Shown here one piece after another: positions 58,002 through 58,820 of a DNA stretch of 58,820 nt (positions are counted from its first letter, which is position 1; each line of letters begins with the position of its first letter). Made by a program: the position numbers and the translations under genes. The notes below the pieces were generated by a model. The model did no database searches, was not told where the DNA came from, and saw nothing but the letters and a program-made list of their open reading frames with translations. This DNA is from Streptococcus pacificus (GTDB taxonomy: Bacteria > Bacillota > Bacilli > Lactobacillales > Streptococcaceae): positions 1 through 58,820 of the forward strand of contig NZ_JAENBO010000008.1 of the NCBI RefSeq assembly GCF_016481305.1, in the 5' to 3' direction.

Positions 58002-58075
58002 TCGGGAAGACAGGATTCGAACCTGCGACACCTTGGTCCCAAACCAAGTACTCTACCAAGCTGAGCTACTTCCCG
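58002..58075 (-). tRNA. tRNA-Pro (TGG)
   Basis: The 74-base cloverleaf has acceptor CGGGAAG and anticodon loop TTTGGGA. Confidence 0.95.
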
Positions 58076-58082
58076 AAAAAAA

Positions 58083-58156
58083 TGCACCCTAGAGGAGTCG
58101 AACCTCTAACCGCCTGATTCGTAGTCAGGTACTCTATCCAGTTGAGCTAAGGGTGC
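58083..58156 (-). tRNA. tRNA-Arg (ACG)
   Basis: The 74-base cloverleaf has acceptor GCACCCT/AGGGTGC and anticodon loop CTACGAA; the wobble A is expected to be edited to inosine by TadA. Confidence 0.95.
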
Positions 58157-58172
58157 TTATTTATTATATTTA

Positions 58173-58258
58173 TGCCGAGGACCGGAATCGAACCGGTACG
58201 AAGGTCACCCTTCGCAGGATTTTAAGTCCTGTGCGTCTGCCAGTTCCGCCACCCCGGC
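58173..58258 (-). tRNA. tRNA-Leu (TAA)
   Basis: The 86-base cloverleaf has a long variable arm, acceptor GCCGGGG and anticodon loop CTTAAAA. Confidence 0.95.
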
Positions 58259-58263
58259 CGTCA

Positions 58264-58335
58264 AGCGAACGACGGGATTCGAACCCGCGACCCCCACCTT
58301 GGCAAGGTGGTGTTCTACCACTGAACTACGTTCGC
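58264..58335 (-). tRNA. tRNA-Gly (GCC)
   Basis: The 72-base cloverleaf has acceptor GCGAACG/CGTTCGC and anticodon loop TTGCCAA. Confidence 0.95.
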
Positions 58336-58345
58336 TTATCGGTAA

Positions 58346-58418
58346 TGCCGGCTACATGACTTGAACACGCGACCCTCTGATTACAAATCAGATGCTCTAC
58401 CAACTGAGCTAAGCCGGC
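58346..58418 (-). tRNA. tRNA-Thr (TGT)
   Basis: The 73-base cloverleaf has acceptor GCCGGCT and anticodon loop TTTGTAA. Confidence 0.95.
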
Positions 58419-58430
58419 TATTTAGTTTTA

Positions 58431-58512
58431 TGCGGGTTAAGGGACTTGAACCCCCACGCCGTTAAGCGCCAGATCCTAAATCTGGTGCGTCTGCCAATTC
58501 CGCCAAACCCGC
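58431..58512 (-). tRNA. tRNA-Leu (TAG)
   Basis: The 82-base cloverleaf has acceptor GCGGGTT/AACCCGC, a variable arm and anticodon loop TTTAGGA. Confidence 0.95.
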
Positions 58513-58517
58513 CTATA

Positions 58518-58590
58518 TGACCCGTACTGGGCTCGAACCAGTGACCCATTGATTAAAAGTCAATTGCTCTACCAACTGAGCTAACGAGTC
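58518..58590 (-). tRNA. tRNA-Lys (TTT)
   Basis: The 73-base cloverleaf has acceptor GACTCGT and anticodon loop CTTTTAA. Confidence 0.95.
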
Positions 58591-58617
58591 TGTCTTTGTC
58601 TGTTAGTTGCCTAACAA

Positions 58618-58690
58618 CGGTCCCGACGGGAATCGAACCCGCGATCTTCGCCGTGACAGGGCGACGTGATAACCGCTACACTACGGGACC
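58618..58690 (-). tRNA. tRNA-Asp (GTC)
   Basis: The 73-base cloverleaf has acceptor GGTCCCG/CGGGACC, anticodon loop CTGTCAC and discriminator G, an AspRS identity element. Confidence 0.95.
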
Positions 58691-58694
58691 TATA

Positions 58695-58767
58695 TGGGAG
58701 TTAACGGGATCGAACCGCTGACCCTCTGCTTGTAAGGCAGATGCTCTCCCAGCTGAGCTAAACTCCC
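58695..58767 (-). tRNA. tRNA-Val (TAC)
   Basis: The 73-base cloverleaf has acceptor GGGAGTT/AACTCCC and anticodon loop CTTACAA. It is the first tRNA after 5S rRNA, four bases downstream of its end, so it is cut from the rRNA transcript. Confidence 0.95.
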
Positions 58768-58771
58768 CTTA

Positions 58772-58820
58772 GCTAAGCAACTACCCTATCTCACAGGGGG
58801 CAACCCCCAACTACTTCAGG
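58772..58820 (-). rRNA. rrf: 5S ribosomal RNA, 3' part, cut by the window edge
   Basis: On the minus strand the sequence GAAGTAGTTGGGGGTTGCC and then CCTGTGAGATAGGGTAGTTGC matches the 3' third of streptococcal 5S rRNA. The 5' part and the 23S and 16S genes lie beyond the right edge. The exact 3' end is approximate. Confidence 0.9.

Overview
This window comes from a low-GC Gram-positive coccus, almost certainly a pyogenic-group Streptococcus. The evidence is the gene order and the protein sequences: tRNA cluster, mreC, mreD, pcsB, prs, recO, plsX, the pur genes, comR, ruvB, adhE, then rpsJ to rplQ. Species such as S. uberis, S. parauberis or S. iniae are possible, but I cannot fix the species from sequence alone. 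Nearly every gene is on the minus strand, so the biological order runs from position 58820 down to 1. An rRNA operon lies at each end: the 3' end of a 5S gene at the right edge and a strong rRNA-type promoter with a boxA-like leader at the left edge.

Layout in direction of transcription. (1) 58820-57284: 5S rRNA tail and 17 tRNA genes, none with an encoded CCA. (2) 57221-54557: mreC (frameshifted at a homopolymer), mreD, pcsB with a VicR/WalR-like box. (3) 54431-50109: prs, an aromatic-type aminotransferase, recO, plsX, acpP. (4) 50001-35399: purine synthesis (purC-L-F-M-N-H, then purD-E-K, an unrecognised gene with an RNxxxH HEPN-like motif, and purB), with a PurBox at purD and weaker ones at purC. 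(5) 35314-33219: a comR regulator, a 17-codon comS-like gene ending in a double-tryptophan pheromone motif, and ruvB. (6) 33079-30463: small tyrosine phosphatase, membrane MORN protein, OatA-like acyltransferase. (7) 30005-22379: an AT-rich block with a glycerophosphodiesterase, an ABC importer (binding protein, ATPase, fused permease), an MgtC/SapB protein and an unusual LacI-type regulator fused to a solute-binding-protein domain. A near-identical direct repeat of the acyltransferase gene's last codons flanks this block, so it looks inserted. (8) 21942-16421: adhE under two Rex operators, thrC, a MATE exporter. (9) 15120-16252: two plus-strand membrane proteins of unknown function. (10) 14658-499: the S10-spc-alpha ribosomal protein super-operon, including secY, adk, infA and rpoA.

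Two parts deserve most attention. The first is the comR/comS pheromone locus: the comS reading frame is too short for ordinary ORF calling, and its operator overlaps the comR stop codon. The second is the inserted glycerophosphodiester/ABC/LacI-SBP block, which may be a self-contained uptake and sensing system with a cytoplasmic regulator that appears to have reused a solute-binding fold. The mreC frameshift may be a sequencing or assembly error in a homopolymer run.
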